From: a virus
IMG/VR virus record: IMGVR_UViG_3300020469_000237
Coordinates: 1-25,357 of that record
Length of the DNA: 25,357 bases
Reading direction: 5' to 3' (one strand)
Shown here: positions 16,610 to 24,489 of the stretch, in pieces
Position numbering within the stretch: position 1 is the first letter of the stretch
How the letters are laid out: each line of letters starts with the position of its first letter
The notes under the pieces: generated by a model
Database searches by the model: none
Told to the model about the DNA's origin: nothing
The model's input: the letters and a program-made list of their open reading frames with translations, nothing else
Position numbers and translations under genes: made by a program

Positions 16610-18534
16610 GTGTTTAGTGTAGTTGAAGTTGGGTCAACTGGTTCATCTTTTAATGGGTCTGTTATACCATTTAATTGTTTTCTAAATACTGTTTCTGTAT
16701 ATTCTTGGACATCAAAATATGGGTCAGATTCTTCTACATCTAAATCGTTATGTCCAAACACATTACCACCTGGATATCTACTATAAAATGCTTGACAGAA
16801 TCTTTCAAGTGTTGTATACTGTTCTCGTGTAAATGCAGATGATGACCTGTTACCAAGTGCATCTGTATCGCCAGTCGCAACATTAATTCCACCAACAAGC
16901 ACAATACCAAGAGAATGTTTATTATGATTGTTTACAGATGTATGGTCACCAAGTCTATCTGCTGGTCTACCTCTTTGTAATCTTCCGTCTCTTCGTATAA
17001 CATAATGATATCCAATACCATCATGTCCTAATTGTGATTGTATATTATTTATCTCTATTGCACCTATATCTTTATCAGTTGTAGTTTCAGTTGCATGAAT
17101 TACTATCTCTGATAATGGTCTTGAAATTGCACGTATTTCTGAATTTAATTCTTCAACAGAAGACACATAAGTAAAGACATCATCACCACTAGTTTTACCT
17201 GACCATTTTGTAATCTCTTCACCGATTGGTATTGGTGGGTCATAAAACTCTGCATCTAATACCATTTGACCAGCAATTGTTGTATTCAATGACTTTATTT
17301 CTTTATCTGTTCTATCGATTGTACCTGTTGCAGTATCTATTTCATCTTTAGGTACACCAGATTTTTCTGCTTTATCTTTTACTGCATTTTTAAAATCTAA
17401 AGGACTTGTTGAAGTTGTTTCTTGGTCTACGATACTTTTCATTTTACTACCAATATCTGCTTTTCCAACTATTGATTTAATTGCTTTTGCATCACCTTGT
17501 GGAGTTTTCTTTGCTACTTCTTCTGTAATACTTCTTAAAGCACCACTTCGTAAAGCACCACCTGTTATAGATTTTACTTTGTTTTCTGTATTTAATGTTA
17601 TCTTTTCTGTAATGTTTTGTAATACGCCACCTAAACCTGTAGCAATTGTTGCCGTGACAGTTGCTATGGCATCTGTTGCTTTGTCAACAAATTCACCTAT
17701 GTCTCCTGCTAAATCTTTAATTTTACCTAAAAATCCACCCACACTAGGGAAAGATGCAAGTTTAAGTTTAGTAACTTTTGCTTTTGCTTGAAGTACTTTT
17801 ACACCAGTTGTATTATCAACGTTACCTAAAACATCTTCTGGATTTGTTGTTGTTTTTAATCCTGGTATACCAGATATTAATTTAGTTACTGCTTCTGCGG
17901 CACCAGCGGCATTGGGAAGTTGTGTTACATTTCCTATTTCAGTTAGTTCTTGAGCAGATGCAATACCACTAGCGGCAGATGTAATTGATGATGCTTTTGC
18001 AGTTGCTTTTGAAATACCACCATCAATACCTTCTGCTATACTTGTTGGACTACCACCACCTGCAATATTTAAGTTAAGTTTAGGTAAAGATAATTTTAAA
18101 GCAGGCGCACCTGTTAAGTCGCCTAATATTGTTGAAATAGGTTGAGCAGTTGTTCCACCTGTTTTTGTTGCAGTAACATTAAATGATGAATTAAAACCAG
18201 AATCAGAACCACCAAAATTAGTTGTTAAACTACCAGCAGAATATGGTAATGTGATTGTCCCAGGGTCATTAATACCACTAATGCTCGGTAAATTTTCAGT
18301 AATAAGAGCAACACCTTCACCTTGGATAACATCACCCTTTGCATTTTGTACTATATCTAAAGGTTTTATACCACCAATTTCTGTTAAATCTCTACCAATA
18401 GTCGTGTCTAATTTACCACGAAGTTGGTCACTTGCTTTTGGCAAGTTTATTTGAATATGTTGTTGCTCTTTATCTTCTCTTTTTAATTTTCTTAATTGAG
18501 CATTAATTCTTGATTTAGTTTCTCTACTCACCAA
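16606..18534 (-). CDS. Large baseplate protein with C-terminal N-acetylmuramoyl-L-alanine amidase domain
   Basis: A 642-residue protein. Residues about 474-615 form an Amidase_2 / PGRP domain like T7 lysozyme: SEIVIHATET (zinc His480), GYHYVIRRDGRLQRGRP (Tyr509 at the T7 Tyr46 position), NKHSLGIVLVGGIN, and GHNDLDVEESDPYFD (zinc His595 and Asp604). The third ligand is Asp, as in AmpD, where T7 has Cys. The catalytic Lys two residues before it in T7 and AmpD is Glu here. Residues 1-470 are low in aromatics and rich in Ala, Gly, Thr and Lys, with helical stretches; I do not recognise them. Its place between the gp5 OB protein and the spike suggests that it replaces the lysozyme of T4 gp5 and cuts peptidoglycan during entry. 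It overlaps both neighbours (11 and 4 bp). Confidence 0.82.
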   Translation of the reverse strand: MVSRETKSRINAQLRKLKREDKEQQHIQINLPKASDQLRGKLDTTIGRDLTEIGGIKPLDIVQNAKGDVIQGEGVALITENLPSISGINDPGTITLPYSAGSLTTNFGGSDSGFNSSFNVTATKTGGTTAQPISTILGDLTGAPALKLSLPKLNLNIAGGGSPTSIAEGIDGGISKATAKASSITSAASGIASAQELTEIGNVTQLPNAAGAAEAVTKLISGIPGLKTTTNPEDVLGNVDNTTGVKVLQAKAKVTKLKLASFPSVGGFLGKIKDLAGDIGEFVDKATDAIATVTATIATGLGGVLQNITEKITLNTENKVKSITGGALRSGALRSITEEVAKKTPQGDAKAIKSIVGKADIGSKMKSIVDQETTSTSPLDFKNAVKDKAEKSGVPKDEIDTATGTIDRTDKEIKSLNTTIAGQMVLDAEFYDPPIPIGEEITKWSGKTSGDDVFTYVSSVEELNSEIRAISRPLSEIVIHATETTTDKDIGAIEINNIQSQLGHDGIGYHYVIRRDGRLQRGRPADRLGDHTSVNNHNKHSLGIVLVGGINVATGDTDALGNRSSSAFTREQYTTLERFCQAFYSRYPGGNVFGHNDLDVEESDPYFDVQEYTETVFRKQLNGITDPLKDEPVDPTSTTLNT

Positions 18535-19408
18535 TACTCTCCTTAATCTCTAGTGCCTTTGCTTCTACTTCATCTTTAAATCCAGAAGTGTTGTTTTCTA
18601 AATAATATTTAGTCACAATTTCAGGTAAAGAATTAGTTCCTTCAAGACTATCGCTTTGTAATATTTTTATATTAGCATTTTGTTTTGTACCTCTTAGTTC
18701 AAAAACAACAAATTCTAATTGTGTTGTAAATTGTTTGTATGCTGGACTAAATGCGATTAAATCAGAAAATCTTAGTGAAGAAAAGTTACCAATACCATTT
18801 TTACCCGTAATAAGTTTTGATGAAATAAATAAACCAGACGTAATTGCAATTGCTTGATTTTCTGTATAACCTAAATTTAATAAGAACTGTACAGCATGTT
18901 TTGTCCTTTGAGTCTGAACTCCACTAGATAATTTTCTTGGATTACTACTAGTGTTATCATTCTCTATACCTTTATCTCTTGGTTTAAATACACTTGCTAA
19001 TTTACTGAATACACTTTCTGGTTTACTATCATCACCAACATCTTCAAGTACTTGATTGTTTTGTGTTAATGTTGGAAACTCAATATGTGGTAACGAACCT
19101 AAAATTATTGGTGTCTGTGAATGATTACCATCCATAAACATACCAAAGACTAGTGAGTTTGGTTGTATCTTTGGTGATTTACCAATACCAGATATACCAC
19201 CTTCTGTTGTTGGGAGTACACATTGTGCCCAGGGTAAATCTTGTTGTGGTAAAAGATATGTCTCTTCTGTATGTAGTCCATGAACTCTTATCTTCACACG
19301 CCCTTCAAATCCAAATGGTGGTGATGCATCTATAACAGTTGCAATAAACCAACGAACATTATCTCCATAATATTCATAAGGTAGTGGATTTAATTGTTCT
19401 TCTTTCAT
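18524..19408 (-). CDS. gp5: gp5 N-terminal OB-fold hub protein with degenerate lysozyme-like domain
   Basis: A 294-residue protein. Residues 15-108 match the OB fold of T4 gp5: NVRWFIATVIDASPPFGFEG, RVKIRVHGLH, DLPWAQCVLPTTEGGISGIG and LVFGMFMDGNHSQTPIILGS line up with T4 'L-N-W-F-V-G-V-V-E-D ... G-R-V-R-V-R-V-V-G-L-H ... L-P-W-M-S-V-I-Q-P'. This part plugs onto the gp27 trimer and carries the spike. Residues about 171-272 (AVQFLLNLGYTENQAIAITS, then GIGNFSS and QLEFVVFELRGT) resemble the phage tail lysozyme domain Phage_lysozyme2, but the expected catalytic Glu appears to be Ser196. It overlaps gp27 by 4 bp and the amidase gene by 11 bp. Confidence 0.82.
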   Translation of the reverse strand: MKEEQLNPLPYEYYGDNVRWFIATVIDASPPFGFEGRVKIRVHGLHTEETYLLPQQDLPWAQCVLPTTEGGISGIGKSPKIQPNSLVFGMFMDGNHSQTPIILGSLPHIEFPTLTQNNQVLEDVGDDSKPESVFSKLASVFKPRDKGIENDNTSSNPRKLSSGVQTQRTKHAVQFLLNLGYTENQAIAITSGLFISSKLITGKNGIGNFSSLRFSDLIAFSPAYKQFTTQLEFVVFELRGTKQNANIKILQSDSLEGTNSLPEIVTKYYLENNTSGFKDEVEAKALEIKESIGE

Positions 19409-20760
19409 ACTTCTCTTTCTAATTTACAAACATTCATTGTGACTTCATGTGACGTTCCACTAAATGTATGTCTTAAGTCATAGATTAAATGTTTACCAGA
19501 TTTATTTTTATCAAGCATATCATCTGCATTTGATTGTTTACCAACTTCTAGATTGTCATTGACAATACTTAAATTTACTGTATCACCTACTGCCGCTTTA
19601 CCAAGAAAGAATGCAGTACCTGGGACAGTAATACTCATCATGTTTTTAACTAACAATTCTTTAATTGATGCAGATTCTAATTTTTTAAGATGTTTTCCTT
19701 CTTCAAACTCATCGTGATATGATTTAAATTTACCATATGTTCCTGTTGAAACTACTTGATGAATGTTTTGACCTTCGTACTCATTAATAAATTTATCTTT
19801 TAATTTAAACTTTCTATCAAAGACATTTTGATTTTTCTTTTTGATTACATCTTGTTGGTCTAAATTATTAATTGTTTGTTGAACATCATAGTGTTGTTGC
19901 ATTATTTGCCCAGTATTTAAATTAGTTATACATTGTGATGCACCAATACTTCCGTTTGCTACCATGCCAAGAGTATCACCCATTTCACTTAACCCTAATG
20001 ATTTAACAGTAAACCCTTGTTCAAATTCTGTCTTATCTTCTGCAACATTGACATTTGATGGGTTGTATGTGTAGGGTAGTTTGTCATTAAATGGGTCTTG
20101 TCGATACATAACATCTAAATTACCAAATCTTAAATTTTTGTCATGTATTGTTGACCAAAGAAAGAAAGGAGAACCTGTTGATGTTGTTGCTCTTGCAAGT
20201 AACCATTTTATTGCTTTTATCGGCGATAGATTAGGAATAATTACACGTATGCCATCTTGAATTGCTTCGATTGGTTTATCTTTACTAATGAATTGGTATG
20301 ATGCATCAACATTTTGATTTAACTCTGTCAAACAAATTTTCTTAATGATAGCATCAATACGTCCACGATAAGAACCACGAAGTCTTTGTGCATCTGAAAT
20401 AAAAGCATGTTCATCAATGATATCAAATAGAAACATACTTGACTTGTCATTACCTTTTAATTGCTTAACAATATTATGCATAATAAAAGTTTTTTCAAAT
20501 ACAGGGTCAGTATCTTTACCTACTCCTGCCATTTCTAATTTGATACGTTCTGTACCATTAAAATTAATTAATTCATACAAAGACTTATCATCTAAAATTG
20601 CAATTGTTCCAGATAAATATGGTTCTTCAATACTCTCGTAAACGTTTATTTCTGCTACTTGACTCTTGACATCAAAGAACTTTTTATCAAACCCACCAAA
20701 TCTATCTGCCGAGATATGCGCCTTAGTTAACTTAAATTGTTGACTTTTTGGGTTTGCCAT
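19405..20760 (-). CDS. gp27: Baseplate hub protein gp27
   Basis: A 451-residue protein, larger than T4 gp27 (391). It lies immediately before the gp5 OB-fold gene, as expected for hub partners. Features consistent with the gp27 / phage late control D-like fold are an N-terminal beta domain (FFDVKSQVAEINVYESIEEP, YLSGTIAILDD), then VIIPNLSPIKAIKWLLARA (residues about 170-188) and SPFFLWSTIHDKNLRFG, which correspond to the T4 'W-T-S-T-F-E-N-Y-L-S-Y-V ... F-V-F-V-W-Q-D' region. The C-terminal KHLIYDLRHTFSGTSHEVTM matches T4 'F-Y-V-D-E-V-I-H-E-L'. The gp27 trimer forms the central hub ring between the tail tube and the spike. The identification rests on landmarks and context. Confidence 0.8.
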   Translation of the reverse strand: MANPKSQQFKLTKAHISADRFGGFDKKFFDVKSQVAEINVYESIEEPYLSGTIAILDDKSLYELINFNGTERIKLEMAGVGKDTDPVFEKTFIMHNIVKQLKGNDKSSMFLFDIIDEHAFISDAQRLRGSYRGRIDAIIKKICLTELNQNVDASYQFISKDKPIEAIQDGIRVIIPNLSPIKAIKWLLARATTSTGSPFFLWSTIHDKNLRFGNLDVMYRQDPFNDKLPYTYNPSNVNVAEDKTEFEQGFTVKSLGLSEMGDTLGMVANGSIGASQCITNLNTGQIMQQHYDVQQTINNLDQQDVIKKKNQNVFDRKFKLKDKFINEYEGQNIHQVVSTGTYGKFKSYHDEFEEGKHLKKLESASIKELLVKNMMSITVPGTAFFLGKAAVGDTVNLSIVNDNLEVGKQSNADDMLDKNKSGKHLIYDLRHTFSGTSHEVTMNVCKLEREV

Positions 20761-20761
20761 A

Positions 20762-21553
20762 TTATGACTTCAATGCTTTATTAAAATCTGATACTACTTT
20801 GTCTATACTGTCTGGTCTAATAACAATAATTGATTTTAGTTCATCATTTCTGGTTTCAAGTCTATCACGATAAGTAACTGGTATTAAACCAGATGTATTT
20901 ACTGTTCTAGTTCCATCACTATCAGGTTCTGGATAAGGGTCAATATCAACTTGTTTATCATTCGTATTTTTATAGTGATGTACTGCATTGTATTGTTCAC
21001 CTTCACTTGCTATTACAAGTGAGATTACATTACTATTTGTATCAGTAAACTGTAATTGTTCACCAACAGAAAACTTTGTTCCGCTTGTAATCTTTATAAA
21101 CAATTGTCCTAAATCTAAATTTCTTTTTACAATTGTTCCAACAGTAGTTGATGATGCACCTGTGACAGATTGTCCAACAGGAAATGTTACTGCAATATCT
21201 TCATTTGCACCACCAATTGTAGTTCTATTGTTAAATGTAATAAATCTGTTTGGATACTTTGATACTGCAGTTGAAAGTAAATCGCCTGTATCTACTGGCC
21301 AACCACTGAGTCTTAGGTCGTCATTCATTAAATAAAATGTCCAATAGTAATCAGTTGTTCCATAGAGTTTAAACGATAAAGAATCTGCTCTATCACCAGA
21401 AAGTATCGTATACTTATTTAAAAATGCAACGTTGTCTTTTATTTGGTCAATTAAGTCAACATACTGTGTTAGATTATTAAATAGTGCTGTATCTTCTTCG
21501 TTTCCAAATCTGTATGCTAATGATTCAAAGTTTTTAAAATATTTGGTTGTCAT
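20762..21553 (-). CDS. gp53: Baseplate wedge protein gp53
   Basis: A 263-residue protein; T4 gp53 has 196. GDRADSLSFKLYGTTDYYWT and FYLMNDD (residues 53-79) match the T4 segment 'R-P-E-E-I-A-N-A-I-Y-G-N-P-Q-L-Y-W-V-L-L-M-C-N-D', the family hallmark. The C-terminal RNDELKSIIVIRPDSIDKVV matches T4 'E-N-E-K-L-R-Q-I-K-I-I-A-K-S-D-I'. The extra length is a beta module in the middle (about 21045-21190) that resembles insertions in gp8 and the 1748-aa protein. gp53 joins the wedges to the hub and to each other in T4. AGAAGG lies about ten bases before the ATG, in the end of gp48. Confidence 0.9.
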   Translation of the reverse strand: MTTKYFKNFESLAYRFGNEEDTALFNNLTQYVDLIDQIKDNVAFLNKYTILSGDRADSLSFKLYGTTDYYWTFYLMNDDLRLSGWPVDTGDLLSTAVSKYPNRFITFNNRTTIGGANEDIAVTFPVGQSVTGASSTTVGTIVKRNLDLGQLFIKITSGTKFSVGEQLQFTDTNSNVISLVIASEGEQYNAVHHYKNTNDKQVDIDPYPEPDSDGTRTVNTSGLIPVTYRDRLETRNDELKSIIVIRPDSIDKVVSDFNKALKS

Positions 21554-21555
21554 AC

Positions 21556-22572
21556 TTAATAACCTTCTGTTTCTACTTTACTTCTGTTTAGTGTAGACGT
21601 TTCAGTAAATGCTAGAGTCATATCTATTTCAGTAAACTTACCACCACTGTGCATTGCTGAGTTTGTTGGATTATATGTAATACTAATGTCACGAAGAAAG
21701 CAGGGTTGAATCTTTGTTGCTATTTCGTTTCCATCATATACCACTGCTATATTAAACTTATTTGGAAAACGATACCCAATCGATGCAGGAACACCACCTA
21801 TATCAACAAGAATATCTTCTGGATATAGTTCAGTTCGAAAGAACTTAATAATTTCATCTATCTCATCTGCTTCTCGTTCAGATGTAGCAATAAATTTAAA
21901 TGTAAATGCAAACTCTCGAAGTGCAACTGACTTAAACAATGCACGAGTATTTGGATTCATTGTCACACCAGCGGCCTGTTTTACTGCTAGATTGGCACCT
22001 TCACCTGCCGCTTTTGCTACGTTTACTTGTGTCATTGCAAGTTTACCTAAATCTCCACCTGCAGAACCTTGTAGACCAGCAGAAAGTGTTGACCCTACGC
22101 CACCCATAAGTGAACTTAACAGATTCTTACCACTTTTACCTGCGGCCTCACCTATACCACCACCAAAACCTAAATCTGCATTATCATATGCAACGTTATC
22201 TCTGAATTGTAATGCAACAGGTGTAAAAAGTTTTACTGATTTATCTATTTGTGATTTTTTTGAATTACCTTCTATTGTTGTAAATTCAGGACTAGTGCCT
22301 TGATGTTGGTCAGCAACACCTGTTTCGTCATCGCCAACTAGTTCTTCTGTATCTTTACCTGAACCAAATAAACCAGAAACACCTACTAAAGCACCTATAT
22401 CTACAGGTTCTTCTTCAAAGATACTAAACATGAGTCTACCTTTGTAATCGTCTGGATTATTGAGTGGATATTCTAAATCTTTTCTACCTTTTAAAACTGG
22501 TATTGCTTCTGGAAGTGAATCGAAAAGAACTTCTTTTCCAAAATTTACTAATGTTTTACCGAAATCTGCCAT
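21556..22572 (-). CDS. gp48: Tail tube-baseplate connector gp48
   Basis: A 338-residue protein; T4 gp48 has 364. The C-terminal half is characteristic: FKSVALREFAFTFKFIATSE, DEIIKFFRTELYP, YRFPNKFNIAVVYD, PCFLRDISITYNPTNSAMHS, then a FTEIDMTLAFTETSTLNRSK end and a final GY. This is the tube-fold domain of gp48-like proteins, which cap the hub and start tube growth with gp54. A Gly/Ala-rich stretch (residues about 130-180) of low complexity separates it from the N-terminal part. It is the first gene of the leftward late unit, with a late promoter at 22605-22612 and a predicted 27-base leader. Confidence 0.85.
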   Translation of the reverse strand: MADFGKTLVNFGKEVLFDSLPEAIPVLKGRKDLEYPLNNPDDYKGRLMFSIFEEEPVDIGALVGVSGLFGSGKDTEELVGDDETGVADQHQGTSPEFTTIEGNSKKSQIDKSVKLFTPVALQFRDNVAYDNADLGFGGGIGEAAGKSGKNLLSSLMGGVGSTLSAGLQGSAGGDLGKLAMTQVNVAKAAGEGANLAVKQAAGVTMNPNTRALFKSVALREFAFTFKFIATSEREADEIDEIIKFFRTELYPEDILVDIGGVPASIGYRFPNKFNIAVVYDGNEIATKIQPCFLRDISITYNPTNSAMHSGGKFTEIDMTLAFTETSTLNRSKVETEGY

Positions 22573-22582
22573 ATGTTACTCT

Positions 22583-22590
22583 AATAAATA
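22583..22590 (+). promoter_or_regulatory. T4-type late promoter for gp4 (7 of 8)
   Basis: AATAAATA on the plus strand, followed by G, has one mismatch to TATAAATA. Transcription would start near 22596 and give a 22-base leader before the gp4 ATG, with no visible Shine-Dalgarno. It faces the leftward late promoter at 22605-22612. Confidence 0.55.
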
Positions 22591-22604
22591 GTTTAATATA
22601 GTTC

Positions 22605-22612
22605 TATTTATA
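22605..22612 (-). promoter_or_regulatory. T4-type late promoter for the gp48-to-fibre unit
   Basis: A perfect TATAAATA on the minus strand, followed by G. By T4 spacing transcription starts near 22599, leaving a 27-base leader before the gp48 ATG at 22572. It is the only promoter I see at the head of the hub and wedge genes. Confidence 0.75.
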
Positions 22613-22617
22613 CACAA

Positions 22618-23097
22618 ATGAAGACATACAAAGGAAGATATCGAGTAAAAAATATAAAAAAGTATAAAGGTGACCATACTTCGGTTATTTTTAGGTCTTT
22701 GTGGGAAAGGCATTGCTTTCGATGGTGTGACGATAACCCAAAAGTAGAGTCATGGAGTTCAGAAGAAACTGTTGTACCTTATTATTACGAAATAGATAAA
22801 CGTTATCATAAGTATTATCTTGATTTGAAAATAACATTTAAAGAAGGTAAAACACTTCTTGTTGAAATAAAACCAGATAAAGAAACTAAACCACCAAGAG
22901 GTGCAAAACGAACAAAACGATATATTACTGAGGCAACAACATACGTCAAGAACATGAACAAGTGGGAAGCGGCAGATGAATATGCAAAAGATAATGGATA
23001 TGAGTTTCAAATTTGGACAGAAAAGACACTTACTGCAATGGGTATTATGCCAAAATCAACAAAACCTTTAAAACCTTTTACAAGACGTAAGAAATAA
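22618..23097 (+). CDS. gp4: Head completion nuclease gp4
   Basis: A 159-residue basic protein, near T4 gp4 (150). It has a TnsA / PD-(D/E)xK type nuclease core: RSLWERHCFRWCDDNP with the leading Glu, then KYYLDLKITFKEGKTLLVEI and KPDKET, giving the D...ExK active site. Homologues in T4 (gene 4, also called 50 or 65) finish the packaged head so that the tail can be attached. It is the first gene of the rightward late unit and has its own late promoter. The 14-bp gap to the next gene is almost filled by another late promoter. Confidence 0.88.
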   Translation: MKTYKGRYRVKNIKKYKGDHTSVIFRSLWERHCFRWCDDNPKVESWSSEETVVPYYYEIDKRYHKYYLDLKITFKEGKTLLVEIKPDKETKPPRGAKRTKRYITEATTYVKNMNKWEAADEYAKDNGYEFQIWTEKTLTAMGIMPKSTKPLKPFTRRKK

Positions 23098-23098
23098 G

Positions 23099-23106
23099 TA
23101 TAAATA
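23099..23106 (+). promoter_or_regulatory. T4-type late promoter directly before the 193-aa gene
   Basis: A perfect TATAAATA on the plus strand, starting one base after the gp4 stop and followed by GAAGT and ATG. The predicted transcription start is the A of the ATG at 23112, as at the gp25 promoter. Confidence 0.75.
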
Positions 23107-23111
23107 GAAGT

Positions 23112-23693
23112 ATGTCAAATATCTTTCAGAAACTAGAACTCGCGGCATTTCGTAATCAAATTACTCCACGAACCGAAGAGAGTAGAGCATGGTTTATGAA
23201 GAAAGCGAGAACGATACGAGGTATTAATAGAGAAGAACTCATGAAAGAAGATGAAGTCAGTAGTGGTGGTAGACGAATCATCGGGTCAATGCAGATGTTC
23301 TTTTATGACCCAAAATTTAAACAGACATTACCGTACTATGATACTTTTCCATTAGTTATTGTAATCAAACCTGCAAAGGGTGGGTTTCTAGGATTGAATC
23401 TACATTATTTGCCACCAACGCTTCGTGCAAAGTTTCTTGATGCATTAATGGACAATGTCACAAGTAAGAAAAGCGATAATGCAAAGTTTGACTTAACAGT
23501 ACGATTGTTAGCAAGTGCAAGTAAGTTAAAGTATTACGAACCTTGTATCAAACATTATTTAAATGCACAAGTAAAGAGTAAGTTTGCAGAAGTCAAGGCA
23601 CCAGAATGGGAGATTGCTACATTTTTACCAACTGCTCAATTCCAAAAAGCAACACAAACTAAAGTCTATGCAGATAGCAGGAAAATGATATGA
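23112..23693 (+). CDS. Conserved phage protein of unknown function (193 aa)
   Basis: A 193-residue protein I cannot name, though its core looks familiar from T4-like marine phages: SMQMFFYDPKFKQTLPYYDT, FPLVIVIKPAKGGFLGLNLH, and YLPPTLRAKFLDALMD (residues about 59-117). The N-terminus is basic (AWFMKKARTIRGINREEL). The C-terminus (FLPTAQFQKATQTKVYADSR) resembles a short extended tail. It lies between gp4 and gp54 and overlaps gp54 by 4 bp (ATGA), so it is probably a late protein linked to tail tube or head completion. It does not resemble the T4 gp2 sequence as I remember it. There are no membrane segments or catalytic motifs I can see. Confidence 0.65.
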   Translation: MSNIFQKLELAAFRNQITPRTEESRAWFMKKARTIRGINREELMKEDEVSSGGRRIIGSMQMFFYDPKFKQTLPYYDTFPLVIVIKPAKGGFLGLNLHYLPPTLRAKFLDALMDNVTSKKSDNAKFDLTVRLLASASKLKYYEPCIKHYLNAQVKSKFAEVKAPEWEIATFLPTAQFQKATQTKVYADSRKMI

Positions 23694-24475
23694 CAACAGG
23701 AGTAATAGATACATTTAAAAGTAGAGTAAGTGAAGGTCAAGGTCTTGCAATGGCCAATTTGTTTCGTGTCTTTTTACCACCAATTATTGGTGTCAGAACA
23801 GAAGATATGGATATTCTCTGTAAGGCCGCACAAATACCAGGTAGACAAATACTTTCAACAGAAAGATTTATGGGTATGACAACTATGAAAGTTGCAAATG
23901 GTTATGCTAGTGACGATGTAACTTTAACATTCTATTGTTTAAATGACATGAGAATCATCGATTACTTTCATGCTTGGCAATCAAAAGCAGTTAACCAAGA
24001 AGAACAAGAAGTGGGTTATTTAAATGATTACACTTACCCAGTAATTATTCAAGCACTTAAAAAAGGTGCAGAAAATCCACTGTTAAAACCTAAAAAGTTA
24101 TTTGACAATAAACTACCAGATGCATTAAGAGATATGATACCACCAATTGGTCCACTTGACTTAGCAAATGGTACTTTTGATTTAGGTTTGTTAGGTGATA
24201 CAGGTTTGAGGTATATGGCAGAAGGAGTAACATATTCTTGTCGTTTAGATAAAGCATATCCTACTACTATAAATAGTTTTGAAATGACAAATGAACCAGA
24301 CGGTTTATTAGAAGTGAATGTCCAGTTATCGTATAAAAACTTTACGATAGTTGAAGGCAATTTAAAAGATAGAATCATTGATAAAGCAATTGATGTTGTC
24401 GGTGATAAAGTGAAAAGTAAACTTAAAAATAAAGTCCTTAATGGATTTACAAGTACACTTATAGATAGATTATAA
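23690..24475 (+). CDS. gp54: Baseplate tail tube initiator gp54
   Basis: A 261-residue protein of the tail-tube fold; T4 gp54 has about 320 residues and the tube protein gp19 about 163. Landmarks are MANLFRVFLP, ILCKAAQIPGRQILSTERFM, GYASDDVTLTFYCLNDMRII, DYFHAWQ, and the C-terminal KAYPTTINSFEMTNEPDGLL, EVNVQLSYKNF. gp54 polymerises on gp48 and nucleates the tail tube. The length and the neighbours gp4 and gp26 favour gp54 over gp19, but both share this fold, so the choice depends partly on context. The lysine-rich C-terminus (residues 225-261) is probably a helix. Confidence 0.78.
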   Translation: MTTGVIDTFKSRVSEGQGLAMANLFRVFLPPIIGVRTEDMDILCKAAQIPGRQILSTERFMGMTTMKVANGYASDDVTLTFYCLNDMRIIDYFHAWQSKAVNQEEQEVGYLNDYTYPVIIQALKKGAENPLLKPKKLFDNKLPDALRDMIPPIGPLDLANGTFDLGLLGDTGLRYMAEGVTYSCRLDKAYPTTINSFEMTNEPDGLLEVNVQLSYKNFTIVEGNLKDRIIDKAIDVVGDKVKSKLKNKVLNGFTSTLIDRL

Positions 24476-24489
24476 TATAGGAGAATATT

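Noticed and set aside
23690-24475. Major tail tube protein gp19
   Set aside because: The fold is shared, but the length (261 aa), a C-terminal extension and the neighbours gp4 and gp26 fit gp54 better. No sheath gene is nearby.
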